NCBI GenBank assembly: GCA_025642075.2
Contig: JAODUO010000477.1
Location: 121,001 to 185,000, forward strand
DNA length: 64,000 bases
Direction of reading: 5' to 3'
Origin: Ridgeia piscesae
Lineage: Eukaryota > Annelida > Polychaeta > Sabellida > Siboglinidae
Numbering within the stretch: position 1 is the stretch's first letter; each line of letters begins with the position of its first letter. This document shows, piece after piece, positions 54,032-64,000 of the stretch. Position numbers and translations under genes: made by a program. A model generated the notes under the pieces. The model worked only from the letters and a program-made list of their open reading frames with translations, had not been told where the DNA came from and ran no database searches.

Positions 54032-54541
54032 GATACAGACGAAAACAAAACCAATAACTATATGATGAGTAAGTTATAGGGGGTTAGCACCACTTTATAA
54101 TGGCCAAGACAACTCTTCTACAGAATAATCCGCGTCGTGCGGTGACATTTATTATGCGTGTAACCAGAACCACCATATTGATGGTTTCGTTTACGTCCGC
54201 CGATTTGACCTTTCTTTGTTGTCGTGATAAATACGGCGATTTTGTCTTGTAAAAGACAACAGCTGTTTCTGCATCGACTGTTAAGTAGAGCGCTTCCTTT
54301 CCTATAGGGCGTGCAAGTCTCGCGCGCGAAAACGAGGCTGGGGGCAGTTGGGGACAGGAGGTCCATATACTCCATGTTAACATATAGGACTTTGTTTTGT
54401 TTTGGTCGTAATAATCGAACTGATCCGCATTAGCGTATTTCAGTTATATTGTCCGAAGGATTATTACAAGCAGAAGCAGTGGAACACTTTGCCGGTGACA
54501 ATGATCACGGAAATCATGAATTTTAATCGATTATTATGGTG

Positions 54542-54555
54542 GTTGCCATGGCAAT
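54542..54555 (+). promoter_or_regulatory. RFX X-box-like site
   Basis: GTTGCCATGGCAAT matches the X-box palindrome (GTNRCC-N2-RGYAAC) except for its last base. No gene recognised nearby. Confidence 0.4.
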
Positions 54556-55148
54556 AACGGCAAGTACTTGTGTTCGGCGATCTTGACTAATAATGAAAAG
54601 TGCCAGTTTCCGCGCAGTACAATCCTGTTTGGGCCAAACGCATACATGTGGTATGATTATGTGCATTTAGACAACTTGTCAGATATAAGTGCTTATCGAA
54701 ACAACAACGTACAGCAACGTAAAACGCAAATCCCGTAAAAGACACATACAGTCTAACATCGTGTCTATCATCTGCACAACGTAAATCGCTATGCGTCTAT
54801 GATAGTGTGATAAACTCAATATTAAATCTGATATTAAAGATAATAAACGTATAACACAATATGTTTATGAACTGATTGTCCTGTCATCCATCGTTAGAAC
54901 ATTATTCTTGTGTCCAGTCCCCAATTAGTCTCGCTTAGTCCCCAATAAGCTCCAGTCGCGCGGAGTCACGCCGTGTATCGTGACCCACTTGCAGGCCCTA
55001 TTACTAATAGGCTAAGCGCACGTGACGCTCAAGCAGTATTGATTATTTTCAATTTAATTAATTTAAATGTCATATTTACGATTTGTCCTGTCCGTTCACA
55101 AATACGAAATATGAACAAAGATAACATATACACAAACTGTACACTACC

Positions 55149-55210
<62 letters not shown>
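55149..55210. repeat. (AT)n microsatellite
   Basis: About 60 bp of TA dinucleotides. Confidence 0.92.
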
Positions 55211-55212
<2 letters not shown>

Positions 55213-56061
55213 AGAGGGAGAGAAGCATAAAAGTTATTAGTCCATACGCATTTTTCATTGGAATTCCCTTCGTCGAGGTCTAAACCATTCAGAGAATTTT
55301 TATCAACGAGGCTCGCCAGATAATTTTTCGTCTTTTGCACCTTTTTATCTTAAAATGGCATATTATGTGAAAATAGGTTGATATGTAGTTGAGGAATTGT
55401 TTTATAGTGTGTGGGGAATGCTGATTCACTGGACATTTTAATTTTAAACATTGCGGATGTCAGAATGCAACTTTAACATTGGTAGAAACATGAACATACA
55501 TATACATCATTACAAAACCAAATTAATCTCATTAGGCAACCTCAGTTACACTTAAGCTCATATTCAGCGTTTGTAGATTCAAGTTATGTAATCGTTACGT
55601 AAGAACAACAGAACCTACGTGAACCTGAGCTGAACTTTTTACACTTCCGTGACAGGAATTCTGTAAGTTCATTCCGTTCTCTGATGTGCGCGTACATTTT
55701 GACTCACTGGATGATTGAATCATCATTGAATTACCATTAAATAGCATCTAAATTTGAATTCGATTTCTACGTTTGACTCATTCTACCGTTTCTCGGAAAT
55801 TCGCTTTGGGTTGCCACGGATACGCATGCGCGAGCAGATGCGACAGCAGATGCGACATAAAATATGCGACTAACAGGGTTAGCGCGTCTGAGAGCGTAGA
55901 CGTCATTCACAATGATCGATATCTTAAATGTATCACCGTGAAACCGGGCGCTGTTTGTCTGTCGATATAAATACAGTCCCGACGTTAAGACATTTCCAAC
56001 AATTCGTCAGTTTCCCCCTAAAATCGTATTGGGAAAATGCTATTTGTTTCCGCTGAATGAA

Positions 56062-56094
56062 CCATGCATGCACACACACGCCCGCACGCACGCC

Positions 56095-56130
<36 letters not shown>
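56062..56130. repeat. (CGCA)n microsatellite
   Basis: Repeats of CGCACGCA following CACACACACG. Confidence 0.9.
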
Positions 56131-56166
56131 CTCGGCAAAATAGAAAAATGAGCGCGTGACAAAATC

Positions 56167-56180
56167 GTTGCCATGGTAAC
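56167..56180 (+). promoter_or_regulatory. Perfect RFX X-box consensus
   Basis: GTTGCCATGGTAAC fits GTNRCC-N2-RGYAAC at every position. X-boxes bind RFX factors and mark ciliary gene promoters in animals. No ciliary gene is seen nearby, so its role is open. Confidence 0.5.
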
Positions 56181-56642
56181 GGCTGCGAATTCGTCAAAAG
56201 CCGTGGCGTGAGTGTTCGGTAAATATAATCCAACGCGATATTCATTATTCAGGTATTTCACCAGTTTGCAGGTAACAGCTATTGATTTTGACGGTGTCGA
56301 ACTAACACCTGTGTTTAGAGAATGGGACTTCCGGACAGCCGTGAGACTACGGGAAGGGTCTTCGCCGTCGTTTTGGAGAATGTGTGATCGCAAAGCGGCC
56401 CAGTGTCTCGCTTTGGAAGATAAATTCCACGTTTTGCAGCTGTTAATAACTATGTTCTAGTTTTAATGACGTATTTAGGCCAATATGGCCACTGTTGGCA
56501 ATTTTGGGTTTATCTTCGTTTTTCAAAACCCTTTGTAAGCAAGCCTATATCCGCGATGGAGCAATATTATGTGGATACATAATTTTCTTTCAGAGATCGC
56601 CTTCATTTCTCATTCGTCATAGATAATAATCGTGTATTAAAA

Positions 56643-56728
<86 letters not shown>

Positions 56729-56759
56729 GTGTGTGTGTGTGTGTGTGTGTGTTGTGTGT

Positions 56760-56808
<49 letters not shown>

Positions 56809-56980
56809 GTGTGTGTATGTGTGTGTGTATGTGTGTGTATGTGTGTGTGTATGTGTATGTGTATGTGTTGTGTGTATGTGTGTGTATGTTGTGTGTGTGT
56901 ATGTGTGTGTGTGTGTTTTTGTGTGTTGTGTGTGTGTTGTGTTGTGTGTGTGTGTTGTGTGTGTGTGTGTGCGTGTGTAT
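56643..56980. repeat. (TG)n microsatellite
   Basis: About 340 bp of TG with TATG and TTG interruptions. Confidence 0.95.
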
Positions 56981-57474
56981 GTAATTATTATAATGTCCAT
57001 GTTGTAAAAGGTTATAGCCATTTAGGCTGAGGCAGTAAATAATGACATTAGCTCTTGGTCTTTTCTATTAATTAGGCTCATTGCTTTGTTCACATTTTTA
57101 CTTTTTCAAATTACAAAGAATGGCATTTTCGTGCACCCTTAAGCATGGCGAAAAGTTACTGCATACTGTGTTCGTTGCTGTTTTATAGTCTTCTCAAGAA
57201 TGTTAACTTATATCGTTATGTATTTTAATCAGTCCTTTATCAGAAATGTTGTATGTGCGTTTGTTTCAGCATATTTGTTGCACACTCTTATGCACTGCAC
57301 AGATATGCGATTGCAACATAAACTTATGTTCTCCCTTTAGTAGTTAAATTGTGGAAAGCTGACTTTGAATTAGCGTATTCTCCCTACTACTACTACTGCT
57401 GCTACTGCTGCTGCTACTACTACTATTACTAATCCCAAGTGGGACGTTCGTGTGGCATAAATAATTCACTATTT

Positions 57475-57597
57475 AACACAACACAACACAACACAACACA
57501 ACACAACACAACACAACACAACACAACACAACACAACACAACACAACACAACACAACACAACACAACACAACACAACACAACACAACACAACACAAC
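57475..57597. repeat. (AACAC)n microsatellite
   Basis: About 24 uninterrupted pentamers. Confidence 0.95.
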
Positions 57598-57715
57598 GAT
57601 ATTAATATCTTTACACAACAATGGTAGGAATAACATTCCGTTGCACACGCAGCAGTCACAATACATCCCTGCTGCCCCTTAACATGCTGCCTCCGTAACA
57701 TGCAATGGGGGTTCC

Positions 57716-57802
57716 ACAAATCCACGTTAGTCGCTAGAAGCGCCAATACGCAACTAGACCCTAGTTGCGTATCAGCGCCTCTAGCGACTAGCGTGGATTT
57801 GT
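57716..57802. repeat. Long hairpin: 42 bp arms, 3 nt loop
   Basis: Arms at 57716-57757 and 57761-57802 are complementary at 38 of 42 positions (ACAAATCCACG at the base, ATACGCAACTAG at the tip, loop ACC). Three of the four mismatches become G-U pairs in a minus-strand transcript, giving 41 of 42 paired. Confidence 0.85.
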
Positions 57803-57898
57803 TTGTATGTTTCGCTGAACGCTTGTTAATAATATCACCATCAATTAGCCATTGACCGTGCAGGCACGTAGCCAGCGATAGCTTGCATGTGGGGAACT

Positions 57899-57967
57899 GG
57901 GCATGCCGTATGTATGGTCAATAGACAGAACAGCATGCCGTATGTGTGGTCAATAGACAGAATAGCC
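57899..57967. repeat. 33 bp tandem duplication
   Basis: GCATGCCGTATGTATGGTCA and AATAGACAGAACA, followed by the same sequence with two changes. Confidence 0.8.
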
Positions 57968-58124
57968 AAAACAACGCCATCTTGGCACTGAATTCAATCG
58001 AACGTCCCGCGACGTTTCATCGACTGTAAATGTACATTACTGTAGACATTATGCTTTCATATTGACGGACATGTTATACGATATCAATATATCATTACCG
58101 TTTGGTATGTAATTTTCTCATGTT

Positions 58125-58195
58125 CTAGACGGCAGATTTCCTGTTAAAAATTATTGATCGGCCAATTCTGTGCAGAGTAGCTGCCACACTCGTGG
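58125..58195 (+). mobile_element. LINE 3' end fragment, copy 3
   Basis: GTTCTAGACGGCAGATTTCC and GGCCAATTCTGTGCAGAG match the 3' UTR pieces at 34710-34770 and 37420-37480. Confidence 0.5.
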
Positions 58196-58244
58196 ATGGT
58201 GTGCGCATGTTGAAGTGCTGGGCAGTGCTGGTTAAACAATATAA

Positions 58245-58290
58245 TAATAATAATACAAATAAATAATAATAATAATAATAAATAATAGCA
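58245..58290. repeat. (AAT)n microsatellite
   Basis: AATAATAAT runs with interruptions. A similar run lies at 61372-61402. Confidence 0.85.
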
Positions 58291-59649
58291 ATGGTGTTGA
58301 ATTTTTTACAAATATGTGCAAGTGCGGGTTAAAATCAGCGGTCACGATACTTTAAACACTGCCTGTTGCATTGCTGTCAAGGCACTGTTTGACAGCATCT
58401 GGAGAGGGAGCATTTATTGTTTCGGCTGTTAGTTTGTGCCAAGATGGAGGGCGGGATTCTGTTCAATTTATTCTCGGCACCGTTCACAATTTCGTGAGAC
58501 TCTCCAATACACCCATTTGAACCCACACATAGTCGCCTAAAGAAACCACCCTTTTACCCTTTTTGAATTCCGCACATTACGTACACAAATGCATTGACTC
58601 CCTAAATATTAGGGGCGGGCTAATCCTATATCCAGTCTCTCGTCGAAAAACCTCTGATGTCTAAGCTGTAAATTGTTTTGTCCGGCACTTACAATTAGAG
58701 TAAGTTTGGCTAAACTATTACTGTTGGAAAACATTTCATGTGACGTCACTATTATGTATTGCAATAAGTTCTTACGAGGTGAAATATCCAGCCCTAAGGA
58801 CTGACTACGCCACTTTACATAATCCTATCACCAATACACTAGGCGTAGTACAGCCGCCCTAATCCAGGTGTGTCTTCCCACGTGCATACTAACATTACTG
58901 GATGTGACGTCACGTCGCGAAGGCCTAATTGGATTAATCCAGATTAACCCAGAATGCCTTCAAAAGCAGCCGTATTCGGGTTGCATAGGGACACGGAATC
59001 CATTAGTGTTTTGTGAGTAGACTATAGCAATACTTCGTCATGTCTGTGCTGTTTAGACTCTCCAGGTAGCATTAAAAGTAGCAATTTTGTAGTGTCAAGT
59101 ATAACACACTCCTTTGTTGCTATATCACACACCATCAAAAAGTGGAAAAACATCTGATTTTACTGTGGACATCTGATACATATACATGGCTAAAGTGTGT
59201 AACATCACTAACGTGTTAGATGTGTGATCTAGCTTAATACGAAAAATAGATTATAGCATGACAATATCTTTTATTATTTGCCCGATTTGCTAAAACACCA
59301 TCCTTTTTAATTATCCGTATTTGCACACCTGGCAGGCGATAATTAATCAAAATCACAACATTGTTGAACATACATGGTCATACAAAACATAAAATAAAAT
59401 ATCACAAATTTGTTTACCAAAATGTCTTTATTACATAATATTATAACAATATAACGATTGGGAAAAATCTACACAGCTAAATTCGTATAAATATCTCGTC
59501 TTAAGTCTACGTACTAATACATTGTTCTGGCCCCACAAGTAGAGGTCAAGATCGAGGCAGCTGCAAAATATAGCCAGGTACTCCCATTCCAATAAATAAA
59601 TAAATTGTATATAGCTTAATAAGCTATGGAAATACCTGTGTGAACCTGG

Positions 59650-59808
59650 CCGGTGTCTGTGACACAGATGTCCGTGACATATTGGTGTCCGTGTCAGGGA
59701 CACGTCGATGTCCGTGACCCGTCGCTGTTCATGACCCACGCGTGTCCGTGACACAATGTTTCCATGGCACATTAATGTCCGTGACACACTAGTGTCCGTG
59801 ACACGCCG
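59650..59808. repeat. Degenerate TGTCCGTGACAC repeat
   Basis: Nine or so copies of GTGTCCGTGACAC-like words spaced by about 16-20 bp. The word is itself a palindrome around a 3 nt centre. Confidence 0.75.
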
Positions 59809-59869
59809 GTTGTGGAATGTGAAATGAAATCAACGAGCCTCATAAGCTCTGGACCCAGTTTAGTAAATG

Positions 59870-60060
59870 TTCAAAATATATTCAACATCAAACGACATTA
59901 GATGTCTCTCCTTCGCAGAGTTCCATGCACTCAAACCCGTCACAAAAACAGTGGCATAATGTTGGACATCAATATTTCTTCGCACTACGCACGAAATACG
60001 TAATACATTTGTAGGAGAACGTTGATTAGTTGACAGTTCGTAAAGGTAGTTTTGTCTCTT
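59870..60060 (-). mobile_element. Possible degenerate LINE C-terminal tail
   Basis: The minus-strand reading includes NQRSPTNVLRISCV, HYATVFVTGLSAWNSAKERH and MSFDVEYILNIY, resembling the WNS tail of LINE reverse transcriptases. Short and diverged, so uncertain. Confidence 0.3.
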
Positions 60061-60331
60061 CAATAAACACACAATCAACAAGTAACATTTTTCAGTCGTT
60101 AAACCACATCGTGGATTTGTTTGTGCGTTTTTGGATTGTCATATGGAAGACATAGCTTCCAGAGAATCACCTTGCCATTTGAAAGTTTACAAAGTCCCTT
60201 TGATGATCGCACGTACTGTGACAAAGATATTTACATGTATCGACTGGTCAGCGCTGTACGTGATCAACAGTTCTCTGTACGATCACGATAACAGTATATT
60301 GGGAGAAACATTGTTCGCTCGTTTCAACTTC

Positions 60332-60332
<1 letters not shown>

Positions 60333-60407
<75 letters not shown>

Positions 60408-60432
60408 GTTGTTGTTGTGTGTGTGTGTGTGA
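60333..60432. repeat. (TG)n microsatellite
   Basis: TG run with a TTG patch at 60405-60417, then (GC/TGCG) repeats to about 60456. Confidence 0.95.
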
Positions 60433-61015
60433 TTGCGTGCGTGCGTGCGTGCGTGCATAAGAGAGCATATGTACTTGATTGCTTGCTTGCGTGTGTGCGT
60501 CTGTGTCTGTTTGGGTGCGTGAACATGTGTCCGTGTTGTGTCTCACAGTTCCTATTTGATTGACTGATTTGGAAATGACGCAGCAGGAAGACCAGCATAG
60601 TGAATCATGGGTAATTAAACGAGAGTCAACGCTGAAAATACAAATTACATATACAAATGCCGAATCATTACACGTAAACATGATCAATCTGAAACATATC
60701 CCACGCTGCATCTCGACAACTGACGCATATGTACAAATGGACCCCAAAGGAAACGTCCGCTCACACGGGTCGACTTCTGCCGGACGATATTGCGTGTCCA
60801 GTCGGCAGCACCCGAAATTATGAACGCTGGGTGACCGCCTACGTCTGACCGGAAGTGCCAGACGTCAGACCGGAAGTGCCAGTTTCCTCGCAGAGAGACT
60901 CGCCGTGGCACACGACTACGTCGCTCCTCCGCTACGGAGCAGCAGCAGACGACCATGATAGGTCACGTGACCACCCAAACTCGGCGCAATAACCAACGGC
61001 GTCGACGCTGTTCGT

Positions 61016-63057
61016 TCACGTTTCGTTGCAGTTCACGGAATCGAACGAATTCTGCGCGCTTCCCTTTCCGGCGCCGTCGCTCCCCAGGGAGTGGGAGTTG
61101 ATGGCGCGATGCAGACGCAGCCGGTCCCTGGAGGTCGACGTGTCGAGCGCCACCTGGCGACTCAGGAATGATCTTCTGTTATGCGGAGTTGTTTGCCCAC
61201 AGATGGCGCCGTCGTCGCCGTCGTCGTCCAGGTTGGCGCGTAGACACCACACGACCCAACTGCGCATGCTCGCCCAATCCTCGCTGTCATCCTACAGTAG
61301 AAGTAATTTATAATCAGTTTACAGTAGTGTATACGGCACGATATGTTTCAAAGTAACATTTATTTTATTATTAATTATTATAATAATAATAATAATAAGC
61401 AAGAGCCAGCTTGTTACTTAGTAACACATTTTTAGTAATAGTGCGTGTGTGTGTGGTGCCTGTCTATGCACGCGCGCGTGTGTGTGCGTTGTATTTGTTC
61501 ATGAATTCGTGCACGTGCGCCCATGTGTACGTGGTGTGTTCTGTAATAAACAAGCACCAACAACTGTATTTTTCAACAGATCCACGACGTAATAAATGTC
61601 TCATTCTCAAACACCTCGCGGCGCCAAACGCCGCGTCTGATTAAACCGGCATTGCTAATGCCACCAAGCAAAACACTGACGTGAAGGCTGCGTTTTTACA
61701 AGGTAACACTTCAAGGAAGATAGATAACCTTAGGACCTATCGTGACGTCACTTGTCTAGTTCGCTTAGTTCCCAGCAGTCGGTACGTTATACCGACTAAC
61801 TCTATGCTTGTGGCTACCAGATGTTTTGATGATGTCCCGCCTTTTCTATATAAAAAACGCCATTTGGCGCTGACCGTGACATTCCACAAACTGTTTTGAA
61901 ACCCGACCTATGGAAGAGCCGCTGTTTGCGTCATCTCTGCTAAGATCTAGTTTTGGTGGGTAAACATTTACCAGGGGTCAGTAAAGCCACGTAAACTTGT
62001 TGATTCTGTTTGTCAGTGTAACACTTTGCAAAATGGGTATCGTTTTCAAAACATGAGATGAAATAATGTCATCGTATTTGCTAGTAATTACATTTTCGTT
62101 TCATAGTAGCGAGGGCGGAAAGGTCGAAAAGACCACTGCTGTGGAAACTCACAAGGGGAACCGTTTTGTCAAAACATATGGTCTTTCCCACACACATGCG
62201 AGGACCGCTCTACTATATTAAATGGAGAGGCGAGAATGTACGTTTGAGAGGGTCTTACTATACACCGCCGTAGGGGAGACCGGGGCTAGTTGTAACAAAA
62301 AGAACACATTTCAGGCTTGCGGGTAGGTTTCATAACCGATCCGAAACTGTTGTCCTGCCAAAGGTTCCCAACATATCTCCCGAAGATAATTGGTGCATAA
62401 TTAAATGCCTGGCTTATTACACATTTGTGGCATGTTGAGTTATACGAAGTGTTCTAAAGTGTTGCAAGTTACCCCGGTACGGTAGTACCTCTTTTCTTTT
62501 AAAATGGCGTAACTTTATGGCGTGTCGACGGATTCACGTCATATTACACATAACATGCTCAAATATACTGATTAACATGCTGTCGTATTGCAGGGTTATT
62601 TGCATTAGCCGTTTTGTCTGCAAGGCCTCTGTTACAACTTACCCGTGGAACAACTAGCCCCGGTCTCCCCTATTACTATTTTCATATAATAACAACTGCC
62701 TTTATCAAACATCCATTCCTAATCGTACGGACCTAAACTACATCCTGCGATAATTATAGTAATTCAAACGGTGCTATTCTACAAGGATATCACATGTTCT
62801 CACCTGACTTTCAAGACTATCCAATAGCTGTAGTTGCTTCTGCACATGCTCAGTGAAGGCCTGCTCCTCGTTGCCACGCAACCGCTGCTGCAACTTCTGA
62901 CGCAGGCGCAGTTTCAACGCCTGCAGCGCCTCCGGTGACGGCACGCCCTCTGGCGGTTTGTCGAACACCTGCGAGCCGGTGTGCGCCATTTCTGATAGCG
63001 AGGCGAGACAGAGTGCCATGTCGTGTCTTGATACGCCTTCACTGTGAATCGCCGCGT
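61016..63057 (-). CDS. Last two exons of an unrecognised gene (partial)
   Basis: Two minus-strand exons fit together: 63057-62804 (254 nt, entering with two bases of a split codon, leaving in phase 0 at CAG/GTGAGA) and 61291-61016 (acceptor CTACTGTAG, 92 codons to TGA). The joined tail is about 175 aa. The first exon has a helical, Leu/Gln/Arg-rich stretch (ALKLRLRQKLQQRLRGNEEQ, HVQKQLQLLDSLESQ). The second begins DDSEDWASMRSWVVWCLRANL and ends in a Ser/Asn-rich tail. GC content is higher than in neighbours and CpGs are frequent. The gene continues past 64000. I do not recognise the family and assign no function. Splice sites and uninterrupted frame are the evidence. Confidence 0.65.
62273..62670. 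mobile_element. MITE with 21 bp perfect inverted ends and TA flanks
   Basis: GGGGAGACCGGGGCTAGTTG at 62273 is exactly inverted at the right end (to 62670), 21 bp in all. TA lies directly outside both ends (62271-62272, 62671-62672), fitting a TA target duplication as in Tc1/mariner-like elements. 398 bp, no ORF. Located in the intron of the partial minus-strand gene. Confidence 0.85.
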
Positions 63058-63061
63058 CTGT

Positions 63062-63440
63062 GGACAATACAATACAATACAATACAATACAATTCAGTAC
63101 AGTACAGTACAGTAAAGTACAGTACAGTACAGTACAGTACAGTACAGTACATACAGTACAGTACAGTACAGTACAGTACAGTACAGTACAGTACAATACA
63201 GACACAGACATACATACACAGAAAACAGACATCAACATCAACAAACAATACAATACAATACAATACAATATGATACAATGCAATGCAATGCAATGCAATG
63301 CAATGCAATGCAATGCAATGCAATGCAATGCAATGCAATGCAATGCAATGCAATGCAATGCAATACAATACAATGCAATGCAATGCAATGCAATACAATA
63401 CAATACAATACAATACAATACAATACAATACTGTGTATGG
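63062..63440. repeat. Mosaic pentanucleotide repeat
   Basis: Blocks of (CAATA)n, then (CAGTA)n, then (CAATA)n, (CAATG)n and (CAATA)n again: one pentamer with single-base variants spread in homogeneous blocks. Begins 5 bp upstream of the acceptor of the exon at 63057 (its pyrimidine tract is replaced by repeat). Confidence 0.93.
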
Positions 63441-63951
63441 AAGTGGACATCACAAATTAGCCTCAAATTATTTTGGGTTTTGTTAAATGAAATTATCAAA
63501 ATTATTTAAAAACCTTACTCAAGAACTATGCAATAGAAGTATGGAAAACATTTATTTGCGTTAATATTCACAGGAACTCGACACGAAGTTAGAGTTAAGC
63601 CAAAACCAAAGAGCTAAATATTCAAGCAAACTTAAATTTGTACACTTAAATGTGTACAAAGTAACAGTATCTGTGCCAAAGCGGTATACAGTCTTTGTGA
63701 CATTTTAAGGGTCTTTTCACTTTACTCCCTGGCAGAGCTGTTCAACCGAACTCAATATCGACTTCTCTGGGAAGCATTCAGCCACAATGCTATTGATACA
63801 TAAACACGATTCTTACACAGATATTCGCCGATGCCTTGAGCCATGATTATCTCAATTAAGTATTCCACGGCCGTGTTGGGGAGCTACGTATGTAAACAAG
63901 ATGATATCGCAAATAGTAATAATTTATTCGTGGTTCCAACTTAAATAATTA

Positions 63952-64000
<49 letters not shown>
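63441..64000. other. Right edge, no exon recognised
   Basis: Unique-looking DNA, with a fragment near 63750-63790 (CTTCTCTGGGAAGCATTCAG) shared with the foldback at 2615-2650, and (AT)n from 63957 to the window end. Confidence 0.4.

Larger units (their letters stand above)
50576..61015. other. Gene-poor interval with many simple repeats
   Basis: No exon or ORF of a recognisable family was found in these 10.4 kb. Repeats listed separately fill much of it. The stretches 52906-53880, 54032-55148, 55211-56642, 56981-57474, 58196-59649 and 60431-61015 are unique-looking AT-rich or mixed DNA in which I see only isolated motifs (X-boxes at 54542 and 56167, a duplicated CCGGAAGTGCCAG at about 60850-60882). 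Confidence 0.5.

Noticed and set aside
56212..56460. 82-codon ORF near the perfect X-box, preceded by a CAG
   Set aside because: No recognisable domain or partner exon; could be chance. Kept only as context for the X-box finding.
60684..60956. Minus-strand 90-codon ORF
   Set aside because: Lies 3' of the stop of the partial minus-strand gene and contains a 20 bp tandem duplication; probably untranslated sequence.

Overview
The window is animal nuclear DNA. Genes are split by GT-AG introns, coding density is low, and tandem repeats, LINE fragments and small DNA transposons are abundant. Protein matches, CR1-like LINEs carrying a 2A peptide and RTE tails suggest a marine invertebrate, most likely a lophotrochozoan such as a mollusc. 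That placement is inference; I cannot name the species.

Layout. (1) 1-1976: no gene seen. (2) 1977-8453, minus strand: DRC10/IQCD, a ciliary dynein-regulatory-complex subunit, 4 coding exons, 506 aa. (3) 8454-9024: 571 bp shared head-to-head promoter, about a third of it occupied by a dispersed repeat. (4) 9025-37925, plus strand: a two-pore channel, TPCN1-like, 26 coding exons that join in frame to 815 aa. Its introns hold a near-complete CR1-like LINE (about 10.06-14.18 kb), several minisatellites, MITEs and LINE tails. (5) 40784-43127, minus strand: BOLA2, 3 exons, 86 aa. (6) 43275-44648: element bounded by roughly 65 bp inverted repeats, lying between BOLA2 and the next gene. (7) 44718-50575, plus strand: SELENOO-type protein adenylyltransferase in two exons with two frameshifts; its 4.1 kb intron is mostly tandem repeats. 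(8) 50576-61015: gene-poor DNA with a 44 bp minisatellite, microsatellites, a long hairpin and RFX-type X-box sites. (9) 61016-63057, minus strand: the last two exons of an unrecognised gene that continues beyond the right edge.

How the genes relate. DRC10 (axonemal) and the two-pore channel (endolysosomal cation channel) share a promoter interval in the same divergent arrangement I recall for human IQCD and TPCN1, which supports orthology. BOLA2 (cytosolic Fe-S trafficking with monothiol glutaredoxin) and the SelO-like gene (redox-linked AMPylation, usually mitochondrial) are also divergent, but a transposon-like element separates them. No operon-like or defence system is present. The most unusual content is in the repeats: the 2A-PHD-EN-RT LINE with duplicated 5' modules, X-box-like palindromes multiplied in a minisatellite, a 36 bp minisatellite open in several frames, and a 42 bp-arm hairpin at 57.7 kb.
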